Source: Microcystis aeruginosa FD4 (lineage in GTDB: Bacteria > Cyanobacteriota > Cyanobacteriia > Cyanobacteriales > Microcystaceae). Taken from it: a DNA stretch of 64,000 nt. Below, piece after piece: positions 27,123-36,316 of the stretch. Position 1 is the stretch's first letter; the number at the start of each line of letters is the position of its first letter. The position numbers and the translations under genes are program-made. The stretch spans positions 372,001 to 436,000 of the forward strand of contig NZ_CP046973.1 of the NCBI RefSeq assembly GCF_009792235.1, read 5' to 3'. The notes beneath the pieces were generated by a model. The model was not told the origin of the DNA. It saw only the letters and a program-made list of their open reading frames with translations, and did not search any database.

Positions 27123-27588
27123 CACCTCACCAATTCTCAACTTGGCGATCGTGGATCAGCTTGAACTCCTACGTCGGCAATTCAGCAAAATTCTGATTCC
27201 CAATGCGGTCTTGGAGGAATTGAAAGTTAATGAAGAACGACCTGGCTCCCAAGCAATTCGCGAAGCAATCTCATCTGGCTGGATTCAAGTACAAGAGGCA
27301 AGTAACGAACCGCTTGCTCAACTTCTAAAGCAAACATTAGATCGAGGGGAGGCTGAGGCGATCTCCCTTGCCATTGAGCTTGAGGCAGATTGGACGCTTC
27401 TGGATGAGCGTGAAGGGAGGAAAGTTGCCAAATCTTTAGGATTGAACGTAACGGGGATTTTGGGAATTTTGCTTCGGGCTAAACAGCTAGGTGAAATCGA
27501 ATCATTACAGCCTTTGATCGATGACTTAGTAGACAAAGCTGGATTTCGGATTGCACCAGAATTATTGGTTAAAATTCTGACGCAGTGA
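27106..27588 (+). CDS. DUF3368 PIN-like domain protein, putative toxin
   Basis: 160 residues. VVSNTSPILNLAIVDQLELL (D/N-rich first acidic motif), LDRGEAEAISLAIELEADW with the conserved E-A-E, and LLDEREGRKVAKSLGLNVTG then LGILLRAKQLG are the DUF3368 blocks, related to PIN ribonucleases. The first Asp of canonical PIN domains is replaced by Asn-Thr as usual for this family. Forms a TA pair with the overlapping UPF0175 gene. Confidence 0.88.
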   Translation: MPVVSNTSPILNLAIVDQLELLRRQFSKILIPNAVLEELKVNEERPGSQAIREAISSGWIQVQEASNEPLAQLLKQTLDRGEAEAISLAIELEADWTLLDEREGRKVAKSLGLNVTGILGILLRAKQLGEIESLQPLIDDLVDKAGFRIAPELLVKILTQ

Positions 27589-27617
27589 ATTGGACGGTGC
27601 GTTATGCTGCACTAAAG

Positions 27618-27730
27618 GGCGCTGCTGATTTGAGATATGAATCTTCTTTTGTGGGATTTTTAAAACCTAGACCCAAACTAACTTTTGGATGGGTGCAAGG
27701 TTGTCATTCATACCTTGATTCAGCAACGCC
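27618..27730. mobile_element. MITE family D, copy 2
   Basis: Ends GGCGCTGCTGATTTGAG and TTGATTCAGCAACGCC; almost identical to 22219-22331. It lies 29 bp after the DUF3368 stop. Confidence 0.85.
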
Positions 27731-27802
27731 AGGATTTTGTCCACAATGTAGGGGCGAACTGCGTTCGCCCAAAAGGTACATTATCAAAGCGCAAGTCCCT
27801 TA
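27731..27802 (-). mobile_element. partial MITE family B
   Basis: Only one end and one palindrome (GGGCGAACTGCGTTCGCCC) of MITE B remain, in inverted orientation, directly abutting MITE D. Confidence 0.75.
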
Positions 27803-27870
27803 TTTACCCATCTGATTCTTCTTCCGTTTTCGAGTCTTTTAAAGTATAGAATGGCAGCGGTAAAACTCCA

Positions 27871-29130
27871 CTAGCTAGGATTTGCTAGCTGCGATCGCTC
27901 TCTTTTCAGTAAGGCACTAGCGAGAAAAATGCCCAGTATTGCCAATACAGCCATAGCATAAAAAGCATAAGTGTAAGTACCGAACCAATCGCGAATTCTA
28001 CCGGTTACTAAAGTTCCGATTAAAGCACCGACACCGTAGGCAGTAAAAACAATACCGTAATTTTGGGCGTAGTGGTCAGGATTAAAGAAGTGGAGAGTGG
28101 TAGCGGGAGCTAGGGCTAACCATCCCCCTAAACAAAACCAAAATAGACAAAAAGCCACTAGATAGCTTGTAACCGCCCCTTTTTCGGCCTTGACCATCAA
28201 CAGACAACCAATCAAAATGAGTGTATAGGCCCCGATCGCTAGATAATGGGGTTTCCAGCGATCGCTCAACCAACCGAACAAAGGACGACTAATACCATTA
28301 AACAAAGCAAATAGCGCAACACTACTAGCGGCTAACCCCGGCTCGATCTGGATAATTTCCTCAGCGACAGGACTAGAAATACCGATGGCACTCAAGCCAA
28401 TTAAAGCACCAATGGCATAGCAAAGCCATAAGCCATAAAATGAGCGACTTTTCAGCATATTCACTGGATAATTGGCCTGAAAGTCGGATTTTCGATTAGC
28501 TAAATTGGCGGGAGGTTGCCAGTCTTGAGGGGGTAATTTCATGGCGAGGGCAATAATCACAATAATTATTGTAAAGATAATCCCCAAAAATCTTAAACTT
28601 GGTCTAACGCTATATTCATTGATCAATCGATTGGCTAAAGGTGCGGTAATCAGGGGAGAAAGGCCAAATCCGATAATGGTTAAACCCACCGCTAAACCTT
28701 TTTTGTCGGGAAACCAGCGCGCCACCACTGCCATGGGAACACCGTAAGCGATGCCTACTCCCGTGCCAGCAATGACTCCGTAGGTAAGAATAATCGTCTG
28801 GATCTGAGCGGCAAAACTAGCGAGAATATAGCCTAAACCGACGATAATTCCGCCCAGAGCAGTCATCCTGCGAGTGCCTACCCGGGGAATAAAAAAACCG
28901 GCGATCGGCATAGAAGCGGCATAAAATACTAGGGCCACAGTGTAGGGTAATAGGCTTTCCGTGGCGCTAAGATTTAATTCTGTTTCTAGGGGTTTTCTAA
29001 AGATACTCCAAGAGTACACCGTCCCTAAACAGAGTAAAACGCCCATTCCTAGAGGTATTAATAACCATCTACCTTTGGCTGCGGGTAATCCCAAAACTGT
29101 CAACTCGGAATCGTAATTACTGGTAGTCAT
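27871..29130 (-). CDS. MFS transporter, OFA (oxalate/formate antiporter-like) family
   Basis: 419 residues with 12 predicted membrane helices. LCLGTVYSWSIFRKPLETEL after helix 1 and GTGVGIAYGVPMAVVARWFP then DKKGLAVGLTIIGFGLSPLI are hallmarks of the OFA group of small carboxylate transporters. The loop RVGTRRMTALGG between helices 2 and 3 is the MFS motif A equivalent. Substrate unknown. It lies downstream of, and is separated by a strong terminator from, the peroxiredoxin gene on the same strand. Confidence 0.88.
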   Translation of the reverse strand: MTTSNYDSELTVLGLPAAKGRWLLIPLGMGVLLCLGTVYSWSIFRKPLETELNLSATESLLPYTVALVFYAASMPIAGFFIPRVGTRRMTALGGIIVGLGYILASFAAQIQTIILTYGVIAGTGVGIAYGVPMAVVARWFPDKKGLAVGLTIIGFGLSPLITAPLANRLINEYSVRPSLRFLGIIFTIIIVIIALAMKLPPQDWQPPANLANRKSDFQANYPVNMLKSRSFYGLWLCYAIGALIGLSAIGISSPVAEEIIQIEPGLAASSVALFALFNGISRPLFGWLSDRWKPHYLAIGAYTLILIGCLLMVKAEKGAVTSYLVAFCLFWFCLGGWLALAPATTLHFFNPDHYAQNYGIVFTAYGVGALIGTLVTGRIRDWFGTYTYAFYAMAVLAILGIFLASALLKRERSQLANPS

Positions 29131-29224
29131 AGATCGCCGTGACTCTTTCTAGACTTGCTGGCCAGTATTCTAGATGAGATCATGGCTAATGGGGCCAATT
29201 TTCCCGAAAATTTTCCGATTAAAA

Positions 29225-29252
29225 TAAGGGGGTGAATTATTTCACCCCCTTA
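29225..29252 (-). terminator. Rho-independent terminator of the peroxiredoxin gene
   Basis: Perfect 12-bp stem TAAGGGGGTGAA / TTCACCCCCTTA with loop TTAT. Read on the minus strand it is followed by TTTTAAT. It lies 47 bp past the peroxiredoxin stop. Confidence 0.8.
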
Positions 29253-29298
29253 AAAGTCTCCTTGCATCTATAGCTGAGGGACTTCTGACCACCTTTAA

Positions 29299-29898
29299 CT
29301 AAACTGCCGCGAAGTAAACTTTCGACTTCACAGGGTCGGGAACCATGGTAGCATCCCCTTCTTGCCAACCGGCGGGACAAACTTCATCCGGGTGGGATTG
29401 GACGTATTGAATCGCTTTCAGAGTGCGGAGGGTTTCATCGACACTGCGACCGAAGGAAAGATTATTAATAGTAGCGTGTTGGATCACACCTTCTTTATCG
29501 ATGATAAAGAGACCACGCAGGGACACCCCCGCATCTGGGTCAAGAACATTGTAAGCGGTGCTGATTTCTTTTTTCAGATCCGACACCAACGGATAGGCCA
29601 CATCACCGACACCACCGGATTTTCTCTCAGTTTGAATCCATGCCAGGTGAGCAAATTCGCTATCGACGGACACCCCTAAAATCTCGGTGTTGATGCTGGC
29701 AAATTCGCTAACTCGATCGCTGAAGGCAGTAATTTCCGTGGGGCAAACAAAGGTAAAATCGAGGGGATAGAAGAATAAAACGACGTATTTACCCCGATAA
29801 TCCGACAATTTGATGGTTTTGAACTCTTGATCGAAAACGGCGGTGGCGCTGAAATCTGGCGCTGCTTGTCCGACTCTTAAGCAACCTTCGGCGGTCAT
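29299..29898 (-). CDS. 2-Cys peroxiredoxin (AhpC/Prx1 type)
   Basis: Thiol peroxidase that reduces H2O2 and organic peroxides with thioredoxin as donor. 199 residues. The peroxidatic Cys52 lies in FYPLDFTFVCPTEI; the resolving Cys near 174 lies in EVCPAGW; the C-terminal tail (VKSKVYFAAV) completes the typical 2-Cys Prx arm. The GGVGD and YF elements of sensitivity to overoxidation are partly present (GGVGDVAYPL, VYFAAV). It is monocistronic with its own terminator. Confidence 0.96.
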   Translation of the reverse strand: MTAEGCLRVGQAAPDFSATAVFDQEFKTIKLSDYRGKYVVLFFYPLDFTFVCPTEITAFSDRVSEFASINTEILGVSVDSEFAHLAWIQTERKSGGVGDVAYPLVSDLKKEISTAYNVLDPDAGVSLRGLFIIDKEGVIQHATINNLSFGRSVDETLRTLKAIQYVQSHPDEVCPAGWQEGDATMVPDPVKSKVYFAAV

Positions 29899-30061
29899 AC
29901 TCTTAATCTCCTTAATCTAGTTTCTGGGAAAATGCAACTATTTTTACATTCCTTAACAACTATATCATAGTCATAACGATTTTGAGTAGTCAGCAATCAG
30001 TGATCAGTGATCAGTGGCTAGTGGGGTGATAGGGTGATAGGGTGATAGGGTGATAGGGGTT

Positions 30062-30320
30062 AGGGACTTGCGCTTTGATAATGTACCTTTTGGGCGAACG
30101 CAGTTCGCCCCTACATTGTGGACAAAATCCGTTACTGTCGGGGCGCAAAGCTTGCGCCCTCCGCGCGCAGGGGGTTTGCTGATCACCCTAAGTAGGGGGA
30201 GAGCCTTCGAGAACCCCCTTCCAATAAGGGACTTGCGCTTTGATAATGTGCCATCTGGCCGGTCTGATTCTTCTACAGAGCGATTTTCAAAGCTGGGATA
30301 TTATTCCCACGCAAGTCCCT
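30062..30320 (+). mobile_element. MITE family B, copy 2 (intact)
   Basis: Ends AGGGACTTGCGCTTTGAT and CCACGCAAGTCCCT, about 259 bp. Contains an internal second start (AGGGACTTGCGCTTTGAT at about 30228), as if two units were fused. Confidence 0.85.
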
Positions 30321-30323
30321 TAG

Positions 30324-30467
30324 GTGTTAGAGAGGTTTGATCGGGCGAGAGAAAAAGAATTTAATAGACTCCGTAATGTTCACTTTTGCAGCCGAAATAA
30401 TAATTTAAGGACAGCGAAAGAGATCGTCGCCCGGGGAAGTCAGCCCATTGTACAAATTAGTAAGTAG
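30324..30467 (+). pseudogene. orphan open fragment between two MITEs
   Basis: Reads VLERFDRAREKEFNRLRN then SRNNNLRTAKEIVARGSQP and stops where MITE C begins. The composition is protein-like but it is boxed in by mobile elements on both sides; probably the tail of a disrupted gene. No family recognised. Confidence 0.35.
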
Positions 30468-30582
30468 GTGGGTGGAATTAACATATAAGATGAACGTAGG
30501 TTGGGTTTCATGCTTCAACCCAACCCCCGCATGGGTTACGAAGTGCGCTAACCCATCCTACAAATAATTGTGCCTCCCTACT
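30463..30582. mobile_element. MITE family C, copy 2
   Basis: About 120 bp flanked by TA on both sides, ends AGTAGGTGGGTGG and CTCCCTACT. It sits 65 bp before the first gene of the peptide-export operon and could affect its promoter. Confidence 0.75.
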
Positions 30583-30647
30583 TACAACTTTCTTGCCTCA
30601 ACGTTCCTCCATTCTGCTGTCTGCTTTTACTTATAGTTGCAAAGGCT

Positions 30648-31115
30648 ATGTCATCAAGCACTGGTAAATATCTATCCCCATCCCAACGTCAGCAACTCCT
30701 CGAAATCTTAACAGAAGCAAATATCCCCGATATCGATCGCAAACGGATTCAAATCATTCTTTTCGCTGACGAGGGCAAATCCCAGGCCGAGATCCGTAAG
30801 CTTCTCGATTGTACTGCCGCCACCGCTAGTAAATGGATACTGATCGCCGAGAGTGGCAAGATCGATCGCTGGCAGAAATACCGCCGCGGTCGCCCGCCAA
30901 AAGTTGAGCAACCTTACCTCGATCGCCTCAAGGAACTGATTAGTAAATCCCCCCGGGATTTCGGCTATTCCTTTAAGCGATGGTCGGGAGTTTGGTTAGC
31001 GCGGCATCTAGAGAAAGAATTCGGGATCGCGCTCACCCCCACCCACATCAATCGCCTCCGCAAACAGCTACAGCCGCTCCGCATCGTCGATCTTTCCCCT
31101 TCAGCCAAAGCTTAA
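30648..31115 (+). CDS. helix-turn-helix protein, possible regulator of the peptide-export operon
   Basis: 155 residues. QRQQLLEILTEANIPDIDRK, then DEGKSQAEIRKLLDCTAATA (helix-turn-helix) and RYRRGRPPK-like linker KYRRGRPPKVEQPYLDRL followed by a second winged-helix segment (VWLARHLEKEFGIALTPTHI). The architecture equals the DNA-binding N-terminal half of IS630-type transposases without a catalytic domain. It lies 7 bp before the exporter gene, so it is co-transcribed; similar proteins are found ahead of cyanobacterial C39 exporters. ATG at 30648 preferred over an upstream in-frame ATG at 30570 with an unlikely hydrophobic leader. Confidence 0.75.
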   Translation: MSSSTGKYLSPSQRQQLLEILTEANIPDIDRKRIQIILFADEGKSQAEIRKLLDCTAATASKWILIAESGKIDRWQKYRRGRPPKVEQPYLDRLKELISKSPRDFGYSFKRWSGVWLARHLEKEFGIALTPTHINRLRKQLQPLRIVDLSPSAKA

Positions 31116-31122
31116 AACAACT

Positions 31123-33741
31123 ATGCTCGATACTCACAGCCTCGTGAATCCGTGGCCGGAATTCCTGTCCGAAACCCAGTGGCGGAGTCTCCAGAAAACG
31201 GCGATCGCCCTCTCTCCCGAAGCGGGGACCTTGTCCCTACAGCCCGGATTATACCTAGTCGTTCGCGGCAAAGTTCGGATAGCGAACTCGCAGCAAAAAG
31301 AGATGATAGCGCTCAAAACCGAGGAATTTTTCGGAGAATTCACCCTCTTTCCCCGATCGGGTTTTCTGCCCTACTCGGTTCGAGTCTCGGCGAAGGCGGA
31401 ACTACTTCTTATTCCCGAGTCCGCCCTGAGGCCGATCCTGAAAAAACACCCCGCCCTGAAAAAAACATTACTGCAACGGGCGCGGGAAATTGATCAACTT
31501 CTTGGAACGAAGACAGAAGAAACGGACAAAAAAAGCGATCGAGCCTATTTCCCCTCTCCGGCGCAGCGGTTAGGTCACTGGATCGGGCAATCCCTCCGCC
31601 GTTATCCCTTTTTCGAGCAACAGTCCGCCTCCGATTGCGGGGCGGCCAGTTTAGTCATGATCGCCCGTTATTGGGGCAAAAGAATCAGCGTCAACCGTCT
31701 CCGGGAACTGGCCAACGTCAACCGCGACGGAGCATCCCTGAAGGGACTGATCACGGCAGCGGAAAATATCGGCCTCTCCACCCGTCCAGTAAAAGCGACT
31801 CTAGAGGGATTAGTTAAACAAACCCTACCGGTGATCGCTCACTGGGAAGGTAAACACTTCGTTGTTATCTGGAAAATTACCGCCAAACAGGTGATTATTG
31901 GCGATCCGGCGATCGGGCAATTAACCCTAAGTCGTGCCGAATTCGCCAGTAAATGGACGGGATTCACCCTTCTGCTCCAACCGAACCAGAAATTCCGGGA
32001 CACGAAAGAGGATAAAGCCTCACTCTGGCAGTTTTATCGCTTACTGGAACCCCATTGGTTCGTGCTGCTGGAAATTTTCGTCGCCTCGCTTTTTATCCAG
32101 ATATTCGGCTTAATTACGCCGATTTTCACCCAGTTAATCCTCGATCGAGTGATCGTGCAGGGTTCGTTAACCACCCTTTGGGCGATGGGTATCGGTGCGC
32201 TAATTTTCGGGGTTTTTCGGGTGGCAATTACTGGTTTACGCGCCTATCTTCTCGATCACACCGCTAATCGCATCGATACGGCATTAATCACTGGTTTTAT
32301 CCGCCATACCCTCAGCCTGCCCCTCGGTTACTTCGAGTCCCGCTATGTGGGGGATATTATCTCCCGCGTCGGGGAAAATCGCAAGATTCAGCGTTTTCTC
32401 TCTGGGGAAGCTCTCTCGATTTTACTTGACTTATTAACGGTTTTCGTGTATGTGGCCGTGATGTTCCGCTATAGCTGGCAATTAGCCCTCATCAGTTTAG
32501 CGATCGTGCCACCGTTCCTTCTGCTGGCGTTAATTTCTACCCCTTTTCTCCAGCGAATATCCCGGGATATTTTTCAGGCGATCGCTAAAGAAAGCAGTTA
32601 CCTGATCGAGATTTTAACCGGTATTCGTACCGTCAAATCTACCGCGACAGAGCGATCGACCCGTTGGCACTGGGAAGACCTTTTCTCGGTGGAGGTCAAG
32701 AAAAATTTCTCCGGGCAGATTATCGGCAATAATCTCCAGATATTCAGTAATCTAATCGAATCTTTAGCGACGACAGGGTTACTCTGTTTCGGTGCCTATC
32801 TGGTAATTCAAAATCAATTATCGATCGGACAATTAATCGCCTTTAATATGCTTTTTGCCCAGATCATCGCGCCTTTTCAACGCTTAACCGTTCTCTGGAC
32901 GCAATTTCAAGAAGTCAATATCGCCGTCGAGCGCATTAACGATGTACTAGACGCAAAGCCGGAGGAGAATTTAGAGGAACTTTCTCGGCAGTTTCTCCCG
33001 GAATTACAGGGACATATTCGCTTTGAAAATGTCACCTTTCGCTACCATACTGACAGCGATCGCAATATTTTAGAAAACCTCAGTTTTGAGATTTTACCCG
33101 GTCAAACCGTTGCCCTCGTCGGTCGGAGCGGTTCGGGAAAAACCACGATCTCGAAATTACTGATCGGCCTCTATCCTCCCACCGACGGTAAAGTCTCGAT
33201 CGACGGTTACGATCTGAGTACAATCGCCCTCAGTTCCCTCCGGCAACAGGTGGGAGTCGTCGATCAAGATACATTTTTGTTCGGTTCCACGATTCGCGAA
33301 AATATCAGTTTAGGACATCCCGATCGCCCCCTAGAATCGGTTATCGAGGCGGCAAAATTAGCGGGAATTCATGACTTTATCCAATCGCTTCCAATGGGTT
33401 ATGAAACTCAAATCGGCGAGGGTGGAGGGCTACTTTCCGGGGGACAGAGACAACGGATCGCCATCGCTCGATCGTTGATGGGAGAACCGCGGCTTTTAAT
33501 CCTCGATGAAGCCACTTCCCACCTCGATACAGAATCAGAACAGATTATACAAAATAATCTCCAGAAAATCCGCCAGAATCGCACGATGGTGATTATTGCT
33601 CACCGTCTTTCTACAGTACGGAACGCAGATCTGATTCTCGTCCTTGATCGAGGGATATTAGTCGATCAAGGAACCCACAAAGAATTAATGTCCCGTCCCG
33701 GTATTTACCGTAATTTGAACTCTAATCAATTGAGTGAATAA
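31123..33741 (+). CDS. peptidase-containing ABC exporter (C39) with N-terminal cNMP-binding-like domain
   Basis: 872 residues. About 20-125: cyclic-nucleotide-binding-like jelly roll (PGLYLVVRGKVRIANSQQKE). About 162-300: C39 peptidase with catalytic Cys172 (QQSASDCGAASL), His245 (WEGKHFVVIW) and Asp261 (GDPAIG); it cuts leader peptides after Gly-Gly. About 305-590: six-helix ABC membrane domain. About 630-865: ATPase with Walker A GRSGSGKTT, signature LLSGGQRQRIAIARS, Walker B LLILDEATSHLD and the H-loop IIAHRLSTV. It should process and export the double-Gly precursors encoded at 36-42.6 kb. The next gene, HlyD, starts 2 bp downstream. Confidence 0.93.
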   Translation: MLDTHSLVNPWPEFLSETQWRSLQKTAIALSPEAGTLSLQPGLYLVVRGKVRIANSQQKEMIALKTEEFFGEFTLFPRSGFLPYSVRVSAKAELLLIPESALRPILKKHPALKKTLLQRAREIDQLLGTKTEETDKKSDRAYFPSPAQRLGHWIGQSLRRYPFFEQQSASDCGAASLVMIARYWGKRISVNRLRELANVNRDGASLKGLITAAENIGLSTRPVKATLEGLVKQTLPVIAHWEGKHFVVIWKITAKQVIIGDPAIGQLTLSRAEFASKWTGFTLLLQPNQKFRDTKEDKASLWQFYRLLEPHWFVLLEIFVASLFIQIFGLITPIFTQLILDRVIVQGSLTTLWAMGIGALIFGVFRVAITGLRAYLLDHTANRIDTALITGFIRHTLSLPLGYFESRYVGDIISRVGENRKIQRFLSGEALSILLDLLTVFVYVAVMFRYSWQLALISLAIVPPFLLLALISTPFLQRISRDIFQAIAKESSYLIEILTGIRTVKSTATERSTRWHWEDLFSVEVKKNFSGQIIGNNLQIFSNLIESLATTGLLCFGAYLVIQNQLSIGQLIAFNMLFAQIIAPFQRLTVLWTQFQEVNIAVERINDVLDAKPEENLEELSRQFLPELQGHIRFENVTFRYHTDSDRNILENLSFEILPGQTVALVGRSGSGKTTISKLLIGLYPPTDGKVSIDGYDLSTIALSSLRQQVGVVDQDTFLFGSTIRENISLGHPDRPLESVIEAAKLAGIHDFIQSLPMGYETQIGEGGGLLSGGQRQRIAIARSLMGEPRLLILDEATSHLDTESEQIIQNNLQKIRQNRTMVIIAHRLSTVRNADLILVLDRGILVDQGTHKELMSRPGIYRNLNSNQLSE

Positions 33742-33743
33742 CT

Positions 33744-35198
33744 ATGACAACCAATCTAGACAGAGAGCGCGATAACTGGTCTTTCCAGACCAAGGAATTG
33801 ATCGATACTTTACCCCTACCCTGGACGCGGGGTTTACTCTATTTTCTGATTATTTTCGTCTCGATCATTCTCCCCTGGGCGATATTCTCAAAAGTCGATG
33901 AAACCGGTGTCGGCCCAGGAAAACTGGAACCCCAAGGGGAAACAGTCAAACTCGATGCAATCACCGCAGGAGAAGTGGAAAAAATCTATGTCCGTGAAGG
34001 CCAAGAGGTGAAAGCAGGACAACCGATTTTAACCCTAGATTCCTCATTAATCGGCCAAGAAATACAACAAATCGAGGAGAAAATAGAAGGACAAAAAAGC
34101 CGTCTTTCCCAACAGAAAGTGATGAAAAGTCAGTTAGAGGTTTCCCTAGCGACTCAACGCCAACAGAATCGCGCTGCAGAGGCGGAAAAAGAAGCCTCGA
34201 TCGAGCAAGCAAGGGAAAATGTCAGCGCGTTAGTCCAGAAAGCCAAAATATCCCTAGAAGAACAACAGGCACGGATAAATCAAGCGAAAACCGCCCTCGA
34301 TCGCAGTCAAACCGATTATCCGATTCTCAAAAGTCGTTATCAAACGGCTTTAAAAGAAGTCGATCGCTACCGAAAAGCGTGGGAGGATGGCGCGATATCG
34401 GAGGTGCAATTCATCGAGCGCGAGGACAACGCCAAAGAGCGCCAACAACTCTACGAGCGGGGAAAAGCGGAGGTAAAAGAAAATCAACATAAACTAGCGG
34501 AATTAGAAAGCACCTACCGTCAGACCAGTCAACAAACGAGCGCGGATATCGCCCAAGCGCGTCTGCAATTACAGGAGCGGCAGCGGGGTTATCAAAGTCT
34601 CCGCCATTCCAACGAGTTGGCACTCTTAAGAATACAGGAGCAGATTAAAAATCTAGAAACGGAGATCGCAACACTGGCATCGGAAATCGCCCAAAGCGAG
34701 AGCCAACGGCAAGCGCTCCAAATCCAACTAAGTCAGAGGGTTTTAAAGGCGAATACCGACGGCACGATCTTTTCATTACCGATTAAACGCGCAGGTGCGG
34801 TGGTGCAGTCAGGAACGCGGATCGCGGAGATAGCACCGAAAGGATCGCGGTTTATTCTCAAGGCAGAAATGCCCACAGATCAAAGTCAATTTCTCCGCGC
34901 CGGTATGCCGGTAAAAGTCAAGTTCGATGCCTATCCTTTTCAGGATTACGGGGTTATCGGCGGCAAGATCACCAAGAAATCACCGACGGCGATCGAAAAG
35001 GAAACGGCGACCGGAAAAATTAACGTTTTCGAGCTAGAAATTCAACTCGATCGCTCCTGTATTCAAAAGGGAAATCAATGTATTCCCCTCAATCCGGGGG
35101 ATACGGCTACCGCAGAGGCGATCGTCCGTCAGCGTCGGGTGATCGATTACATCCTCGATCCCTTTAAGGATCTGCAAAAAGATGGGTTAAAACTGTAG
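33744..35198 (+). CDS. HlyD family periplasmic adaptor subunit
   Basis: 484 residues. One membrane anchor near residues 30-50 (GLLYFLIIFVSIILPWAIF), split biotinyl-lipoyl-like domain (VKLDAITAGEVEKIYVREGQ and VLKANTDGTIFSLPIKRAGA), a long coiled coil (about 105-325, rich in Q/E/K) and a C-terminal beta-barrel. It bridges the inner-membrane ABC exporter to an outer-membrane channel in type I secretion. It is translationally linked to the exporter (2-bp gap). Confidence 0.93.
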   Translation: MTTNLDRERDNWSFQTKELIDTLPLPWTRGLLYFLIIFVSIILPWAIFSKVDETGVGPGKLEPQGETVKLDAITAGEVEKIYVREGQEVKAGQPILTLDSSLIGQEIQQIEEKIEGQKSRLSQQKVMKSQLEVSLATQRQQNRAAEAEKEASIEQARENVSALVQKAKISLEEQQARINQAKTALDRSQTDYPILKSRYQTALKEVDRYRKAWEDGAISEVQFIEREDNAKERQQLYERGKAEVKENQHKLAELESTYRQTSQQTSADIAQARLQLQERQRGYQSLRHSNELALLRIQEQIKNLETEIATLASEIAQSESQRQALQIQLSQRVLKANTDGTIFSLPIKRAGAVVQSGTRIAEIAPKGSRFILKAEMPTDQSQFLRAGMPVKVKFDAYPFQDYGVIGGKITKKSPTAIEKETATGKINVFELEIQLDRSCIQKGNQCIPLNPGDTATAEAIVRQRRVIDYILDPFKDLQKDGLKL

Positions 35199-35218
35199 TT
35201 TTTTTTTCAGGAGTCATT

Positions 35219-35953
35219 ATGTCCCATAGTATCACCATCACCAATCAAGACCTTATCGAACAGCTTAAGCTATCGGGGAAAGTCCCCGAAATGGCCGAGG
35301 GAATTATCGCTCGGAAAATCATCATCGAAACCGCGACGGAAGCGGGGATTAAAAACACGACTGCCGAGTTACAACAGGCGGCCGATCAATTCCGTCTCGC
35401 CAAAGGATTACATAACGCCAAAGATACATGGAATTGGTTGCAAAAACAGGGCTTATCCCTAGATGATTTTGAGGCGATCGTTCAATTCAGTTTACTATCG
35501 GGTAAATTAGCCGAACATCTTTTCGCAGACAAAATTGAATCCTATTTTGTGGAACACCAGCTAGATTATACCGGCGCGGTGATCTACGAGGTGGTGTTAG
35601 CAGATCAGGCGATGGCGGAGGAGTTGTATGAATCGATTCAGGAGGAGGAAATCAGCTTTCAGGAAGTAGCGCATCGCTATATCGAGGATGTGGAATTACG
35701 ACGCAAGGGAGGTTATCGCGGTACTGTTTACCGTAAGGATTTACGACCGAATCTTTCGGCCGCAATTTTCGCATCGGATTCTTCTCGATTGTTGAAACCG
35801 CTGCAAGGCGATCGAGGTTTTCACCTGATTTTTGTTGAGGAAATCCTTAAGCCACAATTAACCGAGGAGTTGGCTTTGCAAATCCGTGTCGATTTGTTTA
35901 ACGGCTGGGTAAAGGAGAAGATTCAGGAAATAGAATACGAGTTAAGTAATTAA
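35219..35953 (+). CDS. parvulin-type peptidyl-prolyl isomerase
   Basis: 244 residues, no signal peptide. The N-terminal part is helical (TEAGIKNTTAELQQAADQFR), resembling SurA/PrsA N-domains; the parvulin core (about 115-215) shows IQEEEISFQEVAHRYIEDVE and RRKGGYRGTVYRKDLRPN. Such genes regularly close cyanobacterial peptide-exporter operons, where they may act on precursors or assist secretion (inference). Starts 20 bp after hlyD, with AGGAG upstream of the ATG. Confidence 0.85.
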   Translation: MSHSITITNQDLIEQLKLSGKVPEMAEGIIARKIIIETATEAGIKNTTAELQQAADQFRLAKGLHNAKDTWNWLQKQGLSLDDFEAIVQFSLLSGKLAEHLFADKIESYFVEHQLDYTGAVIYEVVLADQAMAEELYESIQEEEISFQEVAHRYIEDVELRRKGGYRGTVYRKDLRPNLSAAIFASDSSRLLKPLQGDRGFHLIFVEEILKPQLTEELALQIRVDLFNGWVKEKIQEIEYELSN

Positions 35954-35960
35954 TTGTGGA

Positions 35961-35983
35961 CGGGGTGGGTAATACTCACCCCG
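35961..35983 (+). terminator. hairpin after the exporter operon
   Basis: Ten-base-pair stem CGGGGTGGGT / ACTCACCCCG with a 3-nt loop, 8 bp past the isomerase stop. No T-run follows, so it may be a 3'-stabilising hairpin rather than a true terminator. Confidence 0.5.
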
Positions 35984-36010
35984 CGAACATAGCAAGTGAA
36001 GATAAGAGTT

Positions 36011-36316
36011 ATGGAATGTGTTATCTGTCAAAACGGTACGACTCGATCGAGTTTCGTAACTGTTACTTTAGAGAGGGATAATTGTATCGTGATTTTAAAA
36101 CAAGTCCCCGCAGATGTCTGTCAGAATTGCGGGGATTATTATCTAAGCGAGTCGGTTACTGCGGAGGTTTTACAGAAGGCAGAGATTCCAATTAGGTTGA
36201 CCTCCACTGGCGATTGTGCCAATCCCTATAGCCACTCCGAGCCAGCCGTCTTGAACATTTTCATTGACCCAATCATCGATATTTTTCAAAAACTTGGGTG
36301 TAGAGATGCCAGTTAG
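36011..36316 (+). pseudogene. YgiT-type zinc-finger (MqsA-like antitoxin N-domain), 3' truncated
   Basis: MECVICQNGTTRSSFVTVTL and CQNCGDYYLSESVTAEVLQK show the two CxxC pairs of YgiT/MqsA-type zinc-finger proteins. After KAE (about 36187) the sequence changes to the antisense of a peptide precursor gene, so the native C-terminus is lost. An extra 5 codons upstream (from 35996, a non-ATG start) are possible. No companion DUF4258 toxin is next to it. Confidence 0.6.

Noticed and set aside
31134..32267. Several open frames on both strands in the exporter gene
   Set aside because: Shadows of the exporter's reading frame caused by higher GC.
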